Below are positions 10,049 to 25,000 of a DNA stretch of 64,000 nucleotides, in pieces (the first letter of the stretch is position 1; each line of letters begins with the position of its first letter). The notes beneath the pieces were generated by a model that was given only the letters and a program-made list of their open reading frames with translations, was not told the origin of the DNA and made no database searches. The position numbers were made by a program, and so were the translations under genes. Source of the stretch: Ditylenchus dipsaci (taxonomy: Eukaryota; Nematoda; Chromadorea; Rhabditida; Anguinidae); contig SADC01000602.1 in assembly GCA_004194705.1 (NCBI GenBank), positions 1-64,000 of the forward strand, in the 5' to 3' direction.

Positions 10049-13000
10049 CTATAATTAAGGTTAGTCAATTTTGGCCAATAATAACTCCCTTAAGTTCGAC
10101 ACTCTGCTGGGTCCGACATTTTCACCTTAGTTTTTGGATAATTGTTTTAAATACTGCTTCAGAGACTTTTGTAGGCTGTAGGAAGTTTCGTAACGAGACA
10201 ATTTCGTAAGAGCGAGCTTTCGTAAGAAACTTTTTGTAAGAGCAAATAATCGAATTTTTTTTTGCCGCTACAAGTCAACTCCCGATTTAGGTACACCCTG
10301 GGGACCAGCTCCAGGTGTACACTAATCGATGTACACTAAATCGAGGGTTCATTCTAGTCATTTAATTAACAGCCGGTCAAATTATTTCATTAGGTGTACA
10401 CTAACCGAGGTGTACACTAAATCGGGAGTTGACTGTAATAAGTTTTTTTAGTTCACGATGTCTTCTCATTCATTTATTTCGACCTTTCTGTCACTGTTCG
10501 ACAATTTGGACAGTTTTTTTACTCTAGTTACTATGTGAGCACACAAGTTGGTGAGCATAGGTCATATGACTGAAAATTTTTGATAACTGAGTTATCCCAT
10601 ATTTTTATGAGCTAGGAGGCCAGCTAAACTACCAAGAGCATGAAAACAGACTCTGAGCCAGAAGTTATCTTTCATATAGTATACATACCGTATTTCCTCT
10701 AATAGAAGCCCCCTCCTATTATAAGCCCCCCTCTAATATAAGCCCCCTCTGGAGGTCATCCAAAATATAAAAGCCCCCCCTCTAATATAAGCCCCCCCCC
10801 TCTAGTGGGTATCCTGAAAATAAGCCCCTTTTTATATAAACCCTTAATCAAATATTTTTTAGATAACAGGTGCTGCTAAACTGGTAAAAGATACAAAGGT
10901 GCTTTATGTATTTGCCTATCACATCTTTCGAAGTGGATCGCTGGAATACTTGTGAATGAGTGATTTCAAAGCAAAAACTACATCGAGTGCTATTTTAGCG
11001 GGCATTTTGTGGTTTAAAAAATTGCTTTACGCAATAATCATCGGCAGAAAATCAGCAACAAACGATACAAAGTGACGTCGGTTTACGTTTGAGGAACAAG
11101 AAAATAAGTCGGCAGCATAGGTCAGATAAAAAGAAGCATAACGATATTTCGCAGAAAATTATCTTAATTTCGCACAGAAATTTTGTCTCGCTTTTTATTT
11201 TTGATTTTCTAACCTTTTTTTGAAAATTACAGGTGAGTCGAGAATTCGAACACTTTTAATAAGCCATAACCTTGTCTAGGACAAATTCCGAAATTCTGTA
11301 AACGCAGAACGACTCAATTTTTATAGGAATTTCTTGATATATAATGTGAAAAACACAATTTTCGCTTGATCCCCCATGTGGTTTGCCTTGGCCATCCAGA
11401 GGCTATTCTCAGACATTCGGCAAAGTTATTACTCTAAATGAGAATTTAGCTACATAATGGTGTCAATACTTTCAGAAAAAGTATATGTAAACTAATAGAA
11501 AAGGTAAAACAAAATTCGCTGAAAAATTAAGATATGCTGCGAAATTCCAACGCCCCAAAATAAATTTAGGTAGAACGCCTCCGAGAGAAACAGTGGGTAA
11601 ACTATGAATATAGAATAAGTGCTTTTGATGTTAAACGCTGTTTCAACAATGTTATGTGGAAAATTAGAAGCGATCAGAGGGTGGCGTAAAAAAATTATGA
11701 CTAAAAATTTTTTCCGCGCTTCGGCGCGGCGAGTTCAAAAATAAGGCCCCCCTCTAATACAAGCCCCCTCTAATATAAGCCCCCCTGGAGGCCATCCATA
11801 AAATAGAAGCCCCGGGCTTCTAATAGAGGAAATACGGTAGCTCATCACCATCAGTGGCATGTATGGTTCAGTGGTAGTTGATGAGGTGAATTTTTTTCAA
11901 AGTCGGTTAGATTCTACCCTCTGACTGTTTTCCTTTTTCTTGACTATTTTTGGTCGAAACATCACAGAAGCTATAAGAAACATCAAGGGAGGATCAAAAA
12001 GCAAGAAAACGAACTTTACATATCACTAATATTTACTGAAAATCGCGTTACGAAAATGTTTCTTACGAAATTCGCTCTCACGAAAAAATTTCTTACGAAA
12101 ATTCGCTTTTACGAAAATTCGCTCTTACGAAATTGTCTTGTTACGAAACTTCATACAGCCCTTTTGTACATAAAACTACAGAGATTTCTATTTTATCGAT
12201 GGTTTTTCAGCGAAAAAATTAAATCCTTGAAAATTGGGAAATATCAAAATCTAAACTTGGTCATTGTTCTGCTTATTTTTTAAGCTATAAACGTTGTTGT
12301 GTCCATTATTAGTGACTCACTGAGCTCAGTTGACAAAGATGTCAAAAAGATGCAAAAAATAGTCGGACCCAGGGCGGGTTCGAACTGAGTGGGTTTCAAA
12401 ATACTCACTTTTCAAAAAATCATTGGAACTAAAATCATTGAAAAAGTGTCAGGAGTGTAGGAAAATAGTGACAATCTAAATTGCTGAGCTTTGTTTAACT
12501 TGCACTTCACCAAAGTCCGCCAATTAACTTACCGTCTATCAGAATCCAGACGTGTGTCTCTCAGTTTTTTTCGATGATGTTTGTCCACTGGGTTGGCTTC
12601 CCATCCCACTATTTTCAGCGATTTGAACACTCTTTTGATCAAATACTCATTTGTGATTGCCCCATGGGAAAGCTGCCAAATAAAAATGATGTCACAATAA
12701 AGCAACATTTTTGGCAAAATATCAACAAAAATAATCTTACCACATCATCACGTTTCTAAAATATACCAATATAGAGTGTAAAAGGGCAATTCGATTTCGA
12801 CTTTACCATTTGGTCCAAGTGGATTCGATTCATTGCCAGTTTCTTGTGTGGTCTGAGAGTGGCTATGCGTGCTTTCAGATCCTCATCTTCCTCTATTTTT
12901 TGCTCGTAGGTGTCTACTAGAAGCATTTTTCCTGGTCTAAGGTGATCCTAAATAAATTTTGTTTTTCATAATTCTAGTTTGGAAAATATCGTTTTTTTCA

Positions 13001-16000
13001 AAAAAAAAAAATTATTTATGCCTGACTACTCGAAAAGTATCCACAGTTGTGAGCCATCTTTTGGAGGTAAAAAAAAAAAAAAATCAACCATTTCTAAAAA
13101 GAGGATCCAAAAAGGCCCGCAAATAGTGCCGTTATATCGAGCGTTGACTGTATAAAAACCGTAAGTAACAATAGGTAAAAAGAAAATTCAAGAAGCTCTG
13201 AAAAGGCGCAGTTTTATGAAGAGTTGACTGTAACTCTAGTTTTGGTGTTTTTTGTTAAATCTGATTAGTCACTCACGCCCGAAAAAAGCGAGTTATTTAG
13301 ATTTTTCAAGCAGATCATTTGTAAAATTAAATTTATTTTAATTTTTTAAATTGGCTTACAAACCATTCATTTTAGCCCTGAACTTTAGGGGCACTATTAT
13401 GTCGTGCTGTGATTGCAATTATTAAACAAAATTTATACATTTTTTTACACTTTCGTTTTAAATTTAATTAAGATTTTTTGCATGTCTTTCGTTTTTATCG
13501 GGTTAAAATTTAATGCTAAATTTGATATTAAACAACGTCATATTGCGTGTTTTTACTATGTTTGTTGCTTGGAATTTCATTATTTATAAAAAAATTAGTT
13601 TCTCAGTGCTGTTCAAAATGTAGTCAAAAAGGAAAGAGCTTTTTTTGAGTGGGTTAAGGCACATGTTAGCATGCTTTAAGTTTTGGATAGGAAAAAGGCT
13701 ACAAAACTAGGGTTTGTGGTTTTGGTGTGCTTTTTCAATGTTCTGTAAAATAAAATACTTATAGCTGGATTTGTTGAGCTACAAATAACCGGGTTATTTT
13801 ATGGGGTTACAATCTACAAATAAACTCTATTTGAGGTATACTCTCAAACAATTATTCCACGACGGATTTTTCCGAGAGACAGTTCGGCGAAAATAAATAA
13901 TCTCTACTAATTTTGACACCCTTTCAAATATATTCATTTCAGTAGCCATGAGTACTTTTGGGAAAAATATCTTAGATTTAACAAAAGCATATCTGGATTA
14001 CAGTCGAGTGCCGATGTAACGTTTACCGAAAAACCAGTCCCAAGCAATAAAATTTCCCTCGATATAATGACACTATCCTTTTTTGGTCAAAAATTCAGAT
14101 TTAAGCGTAATTTTTGCAAACTAAATTTGAACTTTAATAAAAATTTAAAAAATGCTCATTTCTACTCTATCTTTCATTTTAGCTCTGTTTTGGCTCTTTG
14201 TTGCCTGTTCTCACTGATTTATAGAAGGACTCGAAATTTGCGCCTAGTTTTCGGCAATTTTAGGTAACAAGGAGAGAGAATGGGGTATTTCAAATCAAAT
14301 GCAAAATATTAATAAATTCCCGTGTTTTTTTAAAGCCCGCTGTAAGGGTTATACGAAACTTGCGGCCGACATTTGCGGCCGTCACTTGCGGTCCGATACT
14401 TAAAGGTCGAGAAAAGCTATTTAAAAATGGTTGAGGGATTGTACTGGGAGGAGAAAGCCATGATACAGAGGCTAGGTATTAAGTAATCTATTTGGTGCAT
14501 AGACGTTGGCGAATATGAAACTTTTTCAAATTCGCGAAACGTTTGCGAATTGAAACTCAAAAGAGTAAAATATCTCTAAGGGTATATATGGAGATACTTA
14601 TTTAGACATAATTAAGGGTATTTGGCCGCTTCGCGGCCAAAGACCAGCACACTCCAATTGCAAGGGATAGGGGTACATACATGTGTTAACCCTGACCCTT
14701 GCATTTGAATATGCTAGACTTTGGCCATCACATTCAGCCAAATACCCTTGATATGTCTAAATAAGTATCTCCATATATACCCTTAGAGATATTTACTCTT
14801 TGAGTTTCAAATTCGCCAAACGTTTCGCGAATTTGAAAAAAGTTTCATATTCGCAAACGTCTATACCCCATCTATTGGCTGCTTTGCATCTTTTTCAACA
14901 TAGGACTTGCCAATCAAGAGATCAAGAGTACTTCTTGAATCATTTCTAAGGTATGTGGGTGTGCGCATCTCAATCCAAGCCCCTGCGCCCCGAAGGGGGC
15001 TTGGGGCTTGGAGTTGAGATGCGCACACCACATACCTTAAACACAAATCACTCGAACGTGACTCTGGATGCATGAAAAAGCATGCATACCAGAGTTATTT
15101 ATGCGGTAGGCCACAGTATTCAAAACATGTTCAACATCTTTGATTTTTATCCCGAAAAGCATTTTTCCTTTTGTTACAAGACTGGGCAAAGGCCAGCTAT
15201 TCATTTAATTCAGCCTAGCACTCAAAAAGTGCTTGGCTCATGCGAAAAGCCAACGAATCGAAAATTTCATCACCAAGTATCGGGCTGCAAATGTTGGGCC
15301 GCAAGTTCGGGCCGCAAATGTTGGGCCGCAAGTGTCGTTCACCGCTGTAAGTTACGAGAGACAGCTTTGAAAAAGTCCCTATTTTCAGTCATTCACAGCG
15401 ATTCAATACGAAGTATAGAAGTTTTTTCAAAATTTATGGCATAATTCACGTGTAAGTCAAATTTACTTGTATATGCTTTACACACAAAGGTTTTAAATAG
15501 AACTCTACAACTAAGATAAAATTTTAAGTAAGACTTTTGCTTGCAGACCCCACATCATCAAGCGAGAATCAGAGTACTTTTTATTTCCCACAACTTGGCA
15601 TAACCAATTTACTAAGTCACTCAATAATTGTACTCTAGGGAAAACTGATTGACTCATTCACATTTCGCACGATGACGAGAAATTAGTTCTAGTACGAATT
15701 TGTGATGATGGGCTGGCATAATAGTTCATATTTTGTTGGCTGTGACTAACTTTACTCGGCAAATTTACCAATTTATCTCTTCGAATTGTTTTTCTTTTCA
15801 GTTGTTAAATTATCACATTATGCCGGCTGCTTCAAAACTTTTGCAGTTTTTTAAAGCAGCCAGCTAGCTATTAAATCTACACTGCTTTTTTTTCAAATAT
15901 GCGAAAAAATGTAACAAAAAATGTAACCATTGTGTAGCTTTGGATCTCCTCTTTAAACAATGTACTATATTTTAAATTTGGAAAAATGAAAAACTTAAAA

Positions 16001-19000
16001 ATCTTCTAAAAGTAGAATAAGTCAAAACAAAAAAATTGTCTTTGCTATACATATTTAAAGTGCTTGTGTTTTTGTAAGTATGTGTATATTTAGCTTGTTC
16101 TTCTCCACCATTGTTCGTTAAGATGTGGGCCGGAAGGCCTCTTAAGCTTGTTTAAGTAAGATTTTTAACACCGAAAACAACAAACGTCATATTCAACTAT
16201 TGTTGCTGGTGCTAGTGGCATTATGCTAAAATGAACAGGATTTCCACACTAAACATGGCTTATTTATTATTAGAGTATCTTAGATACAGTATATATACGA
16301 ACCTTTCCATTAAAATTATTGAATACTTATTTATAAACGGTAACATCATGCAATAGCCATAAAAATGATGTTTTGAGCAGCTAATTTTTTTGCAAAGTTA
16401 GACCTCTGAACTTATTTCTGATTTTTGTTTAATACCAGTACTTTTTTTTTCGGATTTAAACATAAGATTGACCGGCGAAGGGTACTTCTTAAACTAACCC
16501 CCCCCCTCTTAATTAGATTTTTTGAAAAGTGACCAAAATCATAATTAACTAGCCAGCCGTTGCAACCGTGAAATCCCCCAAAGAGATAAGTCGAGTCTCG
16601 ATGAACCGTCACCCCTTAACCACTCAAGTTCGAGTCCGTCTAGGGTCCAACACCTTTGTTACGTATTTTGCCGAGCATGGCTCGTCGATCTAGTCTAAAT
16701 ATCACAAGGATTCGAATTTTACCGAGAGTGTCTAAAAAAGTAAAAACTTGTGCCAGTAAGACCATAAATTTTAAAAAATTGACAGTGTTATATCGAGAGT
16801 CGTGAGTCTTAGTGGTAGAAGTTTCAAAATTTCAAGCACTGCCGGTAAAATCGAAATCGTTGTTGTATTTAGGACTAGATCGACGAATCACATCTGGCAA
16901 AATACTTCATAATCTGGATAAAAAGGCGGGAATAAACTTGAGCGGGTGTCTTGTAGCGATAGACGACTGTAGCCCTGATTATTTGTGCGAAACAGATAAA
17001 TTTATCTGACAGATAAATTTATCGGTTCAGATAAATTATGTGCGTTTGGTGGCCTGATTATGCCAAATTATCTTTACTCTGTCCGATAAAATCAAAAACT
17101 GTGTGCTATATCACTGCAGAAAAAGTCTTCTATAGCTCAAAATCCTGAAGCTAAAGTTTTCCCTATACAAACTACAGTAAACTTTTTAACTATACATTTT
17201 TTGGGATGTAGTGAGGGTGGTTCATGCTCTTCCTCCTATTGCATTTTTCGGAAGTCACAACAAGGGGCTTCCAAAAGTTGTGCTTAAAAGGGCACACCCT
17301 CAAAACACACATCATAGCTGGCCATCTGGGTTTCTGCTGGACCAAGCTTTTATCGCCAGCAAGTTTAGCATTTCCTAATTTTCTGCTATCCAGAGCATCT
17401 TCTCGATCTATAAGAAGCATTTGCCCCTTTAAACTTCACCCAATTACCAATAACACCAGCTTAGGAGGCAGGAGGCGGACCCCAGAATATTCAATTAGCT
17501 AGAATTATTTATGCTAGGCTGGCCCCAAATCTGAGCCACAAGTTGCCGCCCTTTTCGGCAGTAGCAGTATTACTGAACCAGTGCATTGGAGCAAAGAGTC
17601 AGGTGAGCTAAGTGGGGCCATTCAAACAACCACCGTCTTAACTACATCACTTTTGGGCAAAAAGAAAATAACAAGTTGCCCTTGGATCTATTCTACTTTG
17701 ACCTGGTGAAAATCTATTATTCTTGAACATGTTAAGTGTAGGCAGCTGGTGTTCCAGGCTTTTTGGCCTCTACTATTCACTGTATTTGGTGTTTTTCAAA
17801 GTAGGTTTGGATTTTTGTATATAATAATAGAATTAAAATCAAGTATGGATTTTGCTAATATACCCGAGTTTTGTTGAAAAAAAAGTTCGTATTATGAAAA
17901 TCCATAATTTTTGTTAACTTTTTTCCTTTAACTGCCTTTTACTGTTGATAACAGTGGGAATTCGAAAGTATCAGTACTCTTTTGTCTAATGCTATACTCT
18001 TTGGGTCAATTGAAAATTTTAAATTTTTTATAATCGACTCAAAAGCTTTAGTTATAGACAAAAGAGTAGTTTCCGTCGCCAACTAAAACTTGAGTAATTC
18101 TCATAGTTCTCAACAACGATGGCCTTTCAAATAGAAAAAATATTTCTCCCACTAGTAGAAATTTTAAAAATGTAAATGTCACCAAAAAAGTCTCTCAAGT
18201 TCGATCCCTGGGATAACAAGCTAGTTTTATAAGCTAGTTTATATATGCTCCCAAGGATAACAAGCTAGTTTTATTAGATTTTTTTCAATTTCGGACATTA
18301 TTCACTATGGATTCGAAAAAAAAATCCGAGGCATTTTCACAATGAAAGTGAAATCCACTATTCACTATGAAATTGTAGACTTCGACTGTGACTTCAGCTG
18401 CAATTTTTATATTGTGAACTGACTGTTACTGTAGAAGTTGATTATTCACAATTATTTAAAAGTTACAGTCGCAGACCCCTCCCACTATAAAGTATAAAAC
18501 TTGTGCTGTGAATTTTCCCAAAAAACACAAATCACGTAATTAATTATGGCTCAAATTGAATTGAGCCCTCAAAAATCCGAATTTCACCAACAAAATACTT
18601 AATTCCAGCAGAATTTTTTTTTTGAATTTTTTTAATTTTTTTTGTTGATTGTTTTAAAAATTTTGAAGTAGCATGTAGTTCTGGATCTTGGCTTCTAAAA
18701 AGCTATCAAACTTCACTGAATAGTTTCAGGAATATAGAAAGTTATAGGTTTTAAAAAACGTCAAAAATGTTATAAAATTTTCTCTCTACATTCCTAAAGT
18801 CATTCAGTGAAGTTTGATAGCTTCTTAGAAAGTCAAGATCCAAGGCTACATGCGAATGACAAAAAATTTCAAATAATTTTACAAACTAAAAAAATGCTGA
18901 TAAAATGTTCGCTGGCGGAATTCAGACTTTTGAGGCGCACTTAAATTACAGCTATTAACTTTTTCCGATAGCAATTTTGCTAGCGGTGTGTTTTGCCTAT

Positions 19001-22000
19001 CTTGGTCGCGTGATTTTCTAAACAGTTGATAACTAAGAATATGGCCGAGATTCACAATTATATTTAGCGTAGTCAGCCATTTTAAAGCTTGCGTGATTAA
19101 TGTCGTCAAACACACACTGCTCATATGATTACCACAGCAAAAAAAACTTTCCACGAAAACATTTCAATTTTTAGTATATTGCTCAGAAGCCGTATTGATC
19201 CACGAAAAAAGTCCTTCCAACACCCAAGTCAGTCAACCCCCTCACCCCAGCTCCCAGAATTTGTGCAGTCGCCTTCTCCTACCGCTGGCTGTCCGTCCGA
19301 CCCCAACAGGCACCCAAGACTACTACCTCCAACAGCAGCAGCACCAGCCAGCCAACAACAATGAGCTCAATCTTCTGTTGCAGTACTTGGAGAAAAGAAG
19401 CGCTTCACAACTGCTGGATCCCACCCTTGAGGAGACTCGAGACATTCGCTCTCCCCTTGGTACTATGCGCTTTGCAAAAGAGGCAGTGAGCTCGGCAAAA
19501 GAAACCCACTAGGCACCATGCGATTCGGCAAAAGATCCAACCCATTAGGTACTATGAGGTTGGCAAGAGAGGCAAGTTAATGATGATGATAATAACAGTG
19601 ATATGTTGCGAAATAAGTTTTTAGAAAGAGGAAATAAAATTGTGATTTTAAGCCTGCTACTTCAAAGGTCAAAATAAATTTTACAGAAAAATGAGCCTAA
19701 GTATGCAAATTAAACTTTTTCAATCATTTATTTTTTCGTTAGTTTTAAGCTGAGAATTTCGCATTATTTTGAAGCTTAAAATGTTCAGAAACGATAGTTT
19801 TGGAAAGCAGCGGCATACACAAGTAAAAAATGAATGGTAAAAAATTGCTGGTCCCACCCTTATCAACTCTGTCTAAAATGAAGTAATTAGAAAATTTTGA
19901 CAAAGCTACCTTGTAGAGCACAGTCGATTAACTAATGGAAAACCGATATTGAAAAAATCCAATGAGAAGAAGACTTGGGAAAATTTCAAAATAGGACAAC
20001 ATTGCCTTGGACCCCCGTTGGATTTGGATTTTTCGATAAAATATTTGGCTCTACATAGCTCTCTATATTGGCTCAATATTGGCCCAAAAAAAACTGCCTT
20101 GGTACCTTAATTTTTTGGCTTTGGCTTAGACGAAGGGTAGGAAAGCGTACGTTAGGACGTACTTTATTTCTTTATTACGCCGAATTGACGCGACCATACA
20201 AACAATAATTGTGAAGACAATAGACAGTTTAACTTCTTTAAGCAGCGAGGATGAAGAAAATTATAATTTGAGAAATTTAGACAGATCGGTATTTTCAAAG
20301 TAGTTTTAAATGAGCTCAGCTTGGGGATATGGAATAGATCAGAGGGTAGCTTGTTATAATTCCTTGCCATCCTTTGAAAAAAATGAGTTATATCTCACAA
20401 TATTTTTAGTAGGGGAGACTTTCATTTTATTGGGCTTTCTGAGCTGGTAATTTGAGTTGATCCATTGAAAATTTCTCGAGATTTTATATGTCCATTTAAA
20501 ATTTTGTAGAGTAAAATAAAATCCGTTTTTAATCGTCTTAATTCGAGAGTTTCTAAGTTGAGCTTAAGTAAACGCTCTTTACAGCTCGGTGTATTTTCAT
20601 AACTCACCTTAAAACACCTCGCATATGCCATTTTTGAGAAGAAGCGTTGGACTTTTTCGACTGCTTTATATCTTTAATTAGGTATGGGCAGGGCTACGAA
20701 TGAAAAATTTCAAAAAAGGACATTTGGGTTAAAAAAAGACATTTGACTAGTTTTGAAGTAAAGGGGTCATTTATCCAGTGCTTATTGCCATTTTGAAGCG
20801 AAAAAAAAGATTTTGACTAAATTTTCAAAAATAAAAAAGATTTGGGGTGCCAAAAAAAGGACAAATCTTTTTAAAAAGGACGATTCGGAGCCTGGGTATG
20901 GGTTATAAACCGAAGAGGAAAAATCTAGCACTGATCTAACATAGATCTTATACATTTTGACTAAAAACTTGTAGTTTGTTGATCGAATTGCTTTAAAAAG
21001 TAGGAATACTCGAGACCTGGCTTTTTTACAATAAATGTTACCTGGTTGTTCCATTTTAGGGTTGGGTTCAGGTGGACCCCTAGGTCGCAAATGTTGTTAA
21101 TAGCAGGTTACCATATTTTTGCCTATAAAATAAGTCGTTTTTTTTTGTGGCACCCAGATAAAAAATTTGAATTTAGTATTTTGAATACCTAGTCCATTGC
21201 GGTGCACCAGCTGTTAAATTATTTATGAACTGTTGAAGTGTGTTTGATACGGGTTCATTATAATGAATTATGTATGCTTTAAGATCGTCAGCAAAGTTTT
21301 GAAGAAACATTACTATTTTTTGCAAGGTTCTTGATGTCACTGATGAAAAAATTGAATAGTAAGGGCCCGAGAACAGAACTTGGGAACCCCGCTGAGCACT
21401 TCAAATGACTCTGAGAGCGAATTGCCAACTTTTACTGAAAATGTGCGCTGAGTGAGAAAGTTGGTAATCCACTTGTGCAATGCTCCTCGTATTCCAGCCG
21501 CATGTAGTTTATCAAGCAAAAGTGTGTGGGGGACCGAGTCGAAAGCCTTAGCAAAATCGAAATAGATTACATCCACACATTTTTATTACTTGAACATGTT
21601 TTCTAATCTGCAAAAAAGGTAACAAAAACATGTTTGAGTCTATCTTAACGAACGCTGGCCATCCTGCGCCTAACCCTAAGCAAAAAGAATATTAAATTAA
21701 AACATACCAGTGATGGCATCACTAGTATGGTGCTAAACATGTTTCTTTGAAGTAAAAACATTATATTTTTGTAAACAAGTTAGAAAAATAAAAAAAATCA
21801 GCAGGGGGACCAAGGCAGTTTTTTGAGAGCCACCCAGCACATATAGAGCAAATATTTTAAACAGTCAAGCTTCTATATGGTGACACTTTAAAAAATTGAT
21901 GCCTAGACAAGTCTGACACTTCTTTTGAACATATGGCTTACAAAAGTGTCGAAACCAGCTGGGGATCAAGTTTTCAGGCTATCAGTGTATCGAGATTTGA

Positions 22001-25000
22001 CTCTAAACAAAAATGTTTTCGAAAATCCACTGTGGGACCAAGGAGTTTTGGCTTGATTTTCTCAAGTTTCCAAATTGAATTTTTCTGTATGTTCGACAAA
22101 ATATTAATTCTATGCTTTACAAAAATTTTCGAATAGATTTGTACAGCTCACTGTTCCGAAACTCAAGATAAACCTTGAGTTTAGTAAACTCAAGGTCGTT
22201 TTTCTCGATTTTTTGTAGGAAAAAGGGGTCTGAATTTTTTTCCTATCTCCTGATCTCAAGTTTTTGCGCTGAACAAAACGTACTTTTCAGAATTTTGTTA
22301 TCTTTTTTTAAAATAAGATATAGCATTTTAGGCCGAAAATCACCTTGAGTTTACCTTGACTTTAGCAGGGTCAAAGTCAAGGTAAACTCAAGGTGATTTC
22401 GGCCTAAAAATGGCTATATCTTATTTAAAAAAAAGATACAAAATTCTGAAAAGTACGTTTTGTTCAGCGCAAAAACTTGAGATCAGGAGATAGGGAAAAA
22501 ATTCAGACCCCTTTTTCCTACAAAAAATCGAGAAAAACGACCTTGAGTTTACTAAACTCAAGGTTTACCTTGAGTTTTACCTTGACCTTGAGTTCGGAAA
22601 CACTGGTACAGCTCATATGCTCCCTTGTCAGATTGGGAACCGAACTTGCACGATTTTTCCCGACTATATGTTTCGCTTACTAACTCTTCCTAAATTCGTT
22701 TTTTTTTCTAGAATGCATTTGTGTGTGTGTTGTCTATTTTTTGCTTTGTCCATTTACTGTTGGTGTATGAGCTTTTTGCCATGTTGCAAATAAAAAGATT
22801 TGTTAATCAGTAAAGAAAGACAGAAATTTTGACGAAATGTGTGATATCAACTTGTTTGCTAAACTTAAAAAGCCAGAAATTTCAAGAGGTGGTAGGCACA
22901 CCCACCTATAGCCTGTCCACTGACTTCTTACTTTTCTTAAAGTCCTCAAGTTCTCGGTATGGCTCTTACTCCCAGGAGTCAAATGCAGTAAAAAATATTT
23001 AAAAAAGCTTTTAAGTTTGCTTGATTGCACCTTTGGAATAAGGAGGGGGTTGGGTAGTGAATTGCGTAAGAGCCACTTCTGAAGGCGATTGTTTTGAACT
23101 TAGCAAGAAAAACAACAAAAAATATAATTGAGAAGGAGGTCATGAAAATAAAGCGTTTTAAAGAAGTATGAACCTGAACTAAAATTCTAAAATGCCCAAA
23201 TTTTTAGTCGTAAATTATTTAGCTTTAGTATCAACACCTTTAGTTTGCTTTCCAAACTAAGCCATTCGATACTTCTCCGGTAGTGGGCCACCCACTACTT
23301 CAGCATATGAGTAGTGGGTAAGCCACTAAATTAGGGTGGGCCGGCAAACAGGAGAAGTACCAAAGTAGGGATGTGTCGGCCAAAAAGATGACACCAAACT
23401 TGCTACAGACAAAAACATTCTGAGAAAACTGACCAGAGATGGTTTGGAAAAAAATTACAGAATGAATTACAGTCAACCCTACAGTCAATAGATCGACTCT
23501 AGGCGTATGCAAAGTTTAAGGTGTTTGTAAGGGGCAGTCACGACTGTATGAGCGAAACTCAAAAAAGTTGTTCTGACTTTTCTTATCACAATTTGTCGGA
23601 ATTTCGCAATTTCGACTGAAAAGCTACCTTTCTAATGACATCTTCCACCTCCAGATCGTTGACGCCAACTTCACTCATCAAATACAAGTGGTCATCTGAT
23701 GTGAGACAGTAGCGAGCAGGTCGCAGTCCATTTCTAAACCAGCCCATATTAATACAAACAACTGCAAATCACATTGTTAGGTAGTCACCTGTCTAAAATA
23801 GCTCCCACATAGCGACCATCACTAAAGGCCATCAGAGCAGGCCATCCCAGGGCTCCATCTGCATGGCTGCCACCTGTAGAACTGTCTTTTCTCTGGGAGC
23901 ATGCTCTACAATTGAAAATAAAAGTTAGGAAATTGTTGTTCTGAAAATCAATAAATTTTACTAACATCATCCTTTCCAAGCTTCAGGCACCTGAAAATTC
24001 GAGAATTATTGTACTGAAACTTGATTTTTTGGATGTGATACCATGGTCATAGCAGCTTCTGGCACAGTTCTGCCTCCAACACGCACAAGAATTCAAGTAC
24101 GTTGTCTGAAAATAGGAGCTAATCACCAGCTTCAGTGGCGTACGCAGGAATTTCTGACGGGGGGGGGCACCAGGCCATTTTAGGCCATTTTACCTACACC
24201 GTTTTTAAAAATTTTGAGGCTATTTTACCTACACCGTTTTGAGAAAAATCTGACGGGGGGGGCACGTGCCCCGCCCCCTGCCAAAATTCTAGCCGCCAGG
24301 GTGGTATCCTCAGCAGGCTGAGTTTATTCTAGCAAAAAAGAAAGCACCATTTCTTGGGAAATACGAATTATTTTAAGGCAATAGTTCTTCGGTTCGTAAA
24401 CTTTTTAGAATAAGTTACCGGAATTAGGGCCGGAACTGCTGCCTGATTTTTTACCTTTGGGGGCGCATTTGGTCCTGTCTTCGAATTCGAGCAGATGTAG
24501 CAGCATCCAATAGATATAAAAATAGACTTACCAAAACAGCCAGAGTCAGTCATGCCACTCTCGACCACTGGATAAACCTTGTGAAGATCATCTCCATATT
24601 TACTGGAGCTCATTACACTTCTCTGGCACTCATCAGGTTTATGTTGCCGCGAAGGGTGTTGCTAAAAATGCGGTAGTAGTTGATTTCGTGGAAACAACTA
24701 TTAAAGATTGTGAACGCCCAGTTAGTGCCTTCTCTCAAGCTAGATTTCTCGCTGGGTCTGACAACCAAGTGTAGTTTTTCCCTGATATAAACTCACATTT
24801 CTCCATTGTGAGCGACCATCCTGTTTGGCTGTGCCCTTTTCCAGCTGGGAAAGTGTTGGTGGAGAATCGACCTGGAATAACACAAATATATTCAGCGATT
24901 ACACCCAACTATGCAATCGAGCCACTTACTGTGAACCATGGCTAAGTGGGTAGTAAACTCTGGATTCATCAAGTCATCATAGTAGTTGTACAGTTGGTAG

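Noticed and set aside
17224..17502. Upstream signal-peptide exon for flp-3
   Set aside because: MLFLLLHF is hydrophobic, but the segment continues without a cleavage site and no donor can be tied to the flp-3 frame.
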